7,459 bases of DNA, from the NCBI GenBank assembly GCA_900314345.1, contig OMUX01000141.1, positions 1 to 7,459 on the forward strand, written 5' to 3'. The stretch's first letter is position 1. Every line of letters begins with the position of its first letter. The stretch is from an uncultured Erysipelotrichaceae bacterium (lineage in GTDB: Bacteria; Bacillota_I; Bacilli_A; Erysipelotrichales; Erysipelotrichaceae). The position numbers and the translations under genes are program-made. This document shows, piece after piece, positions 6,160 to 7,459 of the stretch. The notes under the pieces are model-generated. The model searched no databases and had not been told where the DNA came from. It saw only the letters and a program-made list of their open reading frames with translations.

Positions 6160-6816
6160 ATGAGAACAATACGTGTTACAGGCAAAGGCAATATCAAGGT
6201 CAGACCGGATGTCACAAGGGTGAGCATTGAACTGAGCCATACAGACAAGCAGTACAGCGAAGTACTGGAGCGGTCTGTGAAGGATACGGAAGCCATGAAG
6301 CAGCTTATTGTGAAGCTTGGCTTTGCAAAGGAGGATCTGAAGACGGTATCCTTTGACATTGAAGAAGAATATGAAAGCTATCAGGACCGGAACAACAACT
6401 ACAGACAGAGGCTTAAGGGATATACCTACCATCATGAACTGAAGGTGGAGTTTGACAGTGACAATGACCGGCTTGGAAACATTCTGTATGCGCTTGGAAC
6501 GTCAGAGCTTAAGCCAGAGATTCATCTTTCCTATACAGTGAAGGATCCGGAAGCTGTGAAGAACAAGCTTCTGAAGAAGGCAATAGAGGATGCCAAGGCA
6601 AAGGCAGAGATCCTCAGTGCTGCGGCAGGGGTGAAGCTGATTGCCATTGAAAGCATCGACTACAGCTGGGGTGAGATCAGTTTTGAGACACAGCCGATGA
6701 ACAGGGCACTGAAGATGGATGCATTATGTGAAGCACCTGTGGGTGCACCACTGGACATTGAACCGGAGGATATAGAGTCTTCTGATACAGTAACTGTTGT
6801 ATGGTCCATTGCATAA
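6160..6816 (+). CDS. SIMPL domain (DUF541, YggE-like) protein, cytoplasmic
   Basis: This 218-residue protein is almost entirely one SIMPL/DUF541 domain. The start IRVTGKGNIKVRPDVTRVSIEL (4-25 region), the central LGFAKEDLKTVSFDIEEEY, the GYTYHHELKVEF strand, the helix AIEDAKAKAEILSAAAGVKL and the closing DTVTVVWSIA are the expected landmarks. Known relatives include E. coli YggE and Brucella BP26, linked to stress tolerance and to ring-like oligomers; a catalytic activity is not established. Those relatives have export signals, but this one starts straight into the domain and so is probably cytoplasmic. The ATG at 6160 has AAGGAGAGG at 6145-6153, a good site that fixes the start. The stop is 13 nt before the NADAR gene, indicating one operon. 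It diverges from the DUF2804 gene. Confidence 0.93.
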   Translation: MRTIRVTGKGNIKVRPDVTRVSIELSHTDKQYSEVLERSVKDTEAMKQLIVKLGFAKEDLKTVSFDIEEEYESYQDRNNNYRQRLKGYTYHHELKVEFDSDNDRLGNILYALGTSELKPEIHLSYTVKDPEAVKNKLLKKAIEDAKAKAEILSAAAGVKLIAIESIDYSWGEISFETQPMNRALKMDALCEAPVGAPLDIEPEDIESSDTVTVVWSIA

Positions 6817-6829
6817 AAGGAATATGTGT

Positions 6830-7459
6830 ATGAGAAAAGAGGATTTCATTGGCTTTTATCATGAGTATGATGCCTATGGCTGTTTCAGCAACTGGTATCC
6901 TGCACGGTTCGAGTACGGAAGAAATACCTATGCAAGCTCTGAACAGTACATGATGTACCAGAAAATGGCCATCTTTCATCAGTGGGATTCCGCCGCAAAG
7001 ATCATGAATACTTCCGATCCAGGCGCATGCAAGAAGATCGCGGCACAGCCTTTCCCACAGTTCAATGCAAAACTGTGGGACAAGGTCAGCTATCAGATTG
7101 TGAAGCAGGGTGTACGGGCAAAGTTCATTCAGAATCCGGATATTATGAACATCCTTCTTTCCACCAGTGATGCACTGCTTGCGGAGTGTGCACCCAATGA
7201 CAGAAAATGGGGCATCGGTCTTTCTGTGAATGATCCGGACTGTCTGGATATAAAGAACTGGCAGGGAAAGAACTACCTTGGAAGAATCCTGATGGAAGTC
7301 CGGGAGGAATTAAGAACTGCAATGGAATTGTCTCCTGACCATCGGCTTGTCTTTGCCAATGCAATGGATCTGGATCCTATACCCGAATGGAACAGGACGG
7401 CAGGCGAACTCCGAATGATTCCGCAGTACTACAATGTAATCCATGCCTACAGTGATACG
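6830..7459 (+). CDS. NADAR (YbiA-like, DUF1768) family protein with C-terminal extension, cut by window edge
   Basis: This frame stays open for 210 codons to the last base, so the 3' end is missing. Residues 6-161 match the NADAR family: FIGFYHEYDAYGCFSNWY (6-23) with the FSN motif, YASSEQYMMYQK (34-45) with conserved Glu38, VRAKFIQNP (95-103), a DRKWGIG motif (124-130) and GKNYLGRILMEVRE (146-159). NADAR proteins bind ADP-ribose-like or ribosylated ligands. Characterised members cleave N-glycosidic bonds, in riboflavin-pathway intermediates for YbiA-like proteins and, as reported for DarT1-associated members, in ADP-ribosylated guanine. Typical single-domain members are about 150-180 residues, whereas here at least 49 more residues follow. 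Two in-frame ATGs exist, 6824 and 6830. AAAAGG (6815-6820) is 9 nt from 6830 but only 3 nt from 6824, so 6830 is preferred. The gene follows SIMPL by 13 nt. The substrate is unknown. Confidence 0.9.
   Translation, partial: MRKEDFIGFYHEYDAYGCFSNWYPARFEYGRNTYASSEQYMMYQKMAIFHQWDSAAKIMNTSDPGACKKIAAQPFPQFNAKLWDKVSYQIVKQGVRAKFIQNPDIMNILLSTSDALLAECAPNDRKWGIGLSVNDPDCLDIKNWQGKNYLGRILMEVREELRTAMELSPDHRLVFANAMDLDPIPEWNRTAGELRMIPQYYNVIHAYSDT

Noticed and set aside
5903..6163. + strand frame of 86 codons whose stop overlaps the SIMPL ATG (ATGA)
   Set aside because: Most of it is antisense to DUF2804. The part in the intergenic region has no ribosome site and offers only a 16-codon reading frame, so the overlap is likely chance.
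42..7097. TCTGATA as a window-wide regulatory motif (also upstream of SIMPL and the small pair)
   Set aside because: The same heptamer also appears inside coding regions (for example 4605, 5847, 6781), so it is not specific to promoters. Only the tandem pair at 42-70 is kept.

Overview
The window carries seven protein genes in three transcription blocks, with no RNA gene, CRISPR array, insertion sequence or integrase. The moderate base composition, strong GGAGG-type ribosome binding sites, short gene spacing and types of protein (a cytoplasmic GH3 glycosidase with the C-terminal tail common in Bacillota, a GPH symporter, DUF2804, a cytoplasmic SIMPL protein, a NADAR protein) suggest a Gram-positive anaerobe of the Bacillota, possibly a gut Erysipelotrichia. 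That assignment is an inference from style, not from a marker gene.

Block 1 (+, about 1-3890): a probable promoter that contains a 9-bp direct repeat drives a sugar operon. A family 3 glycoside hydrolase (124-2430) overlaps by 4 bp a glycoside-pentoside-hexuronide:cation symporter (2427-3863). The operon ends at a hairpin terminator. The logic is simple: the symporter brings in a small glycoside and the cytoplasmic GH3 enzyme cuts it.

Block 2 (-, 6006 down to 3912): a DUF2804 protein (4969-5994) is followed by its own hairpin terminator. Next comes a tightly coupled pair of small, acidic/helical proteins of no recognised family (4366-4854 and 3912-4361). The pair shares short sequence blocks and may be distant paralogues. 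This is the least explained part of the window and the best candidate for something undescribed. The pair converges on the sugar operon, with which it shares a bidirectional terminator.

Block 3 (+, 6160 to the right edge): a SIMPL/DUF541 protein (6160-6816) is followed 13 nt later by a NADAR/YbiA-like protein (from 6830) that runs off the window with at least 50 residues beyond the usual domain. Blocks 2 and 3 diverge from a 165-bp intergenic region (5995-6159). No stretch above 300 bases lacks a gene.
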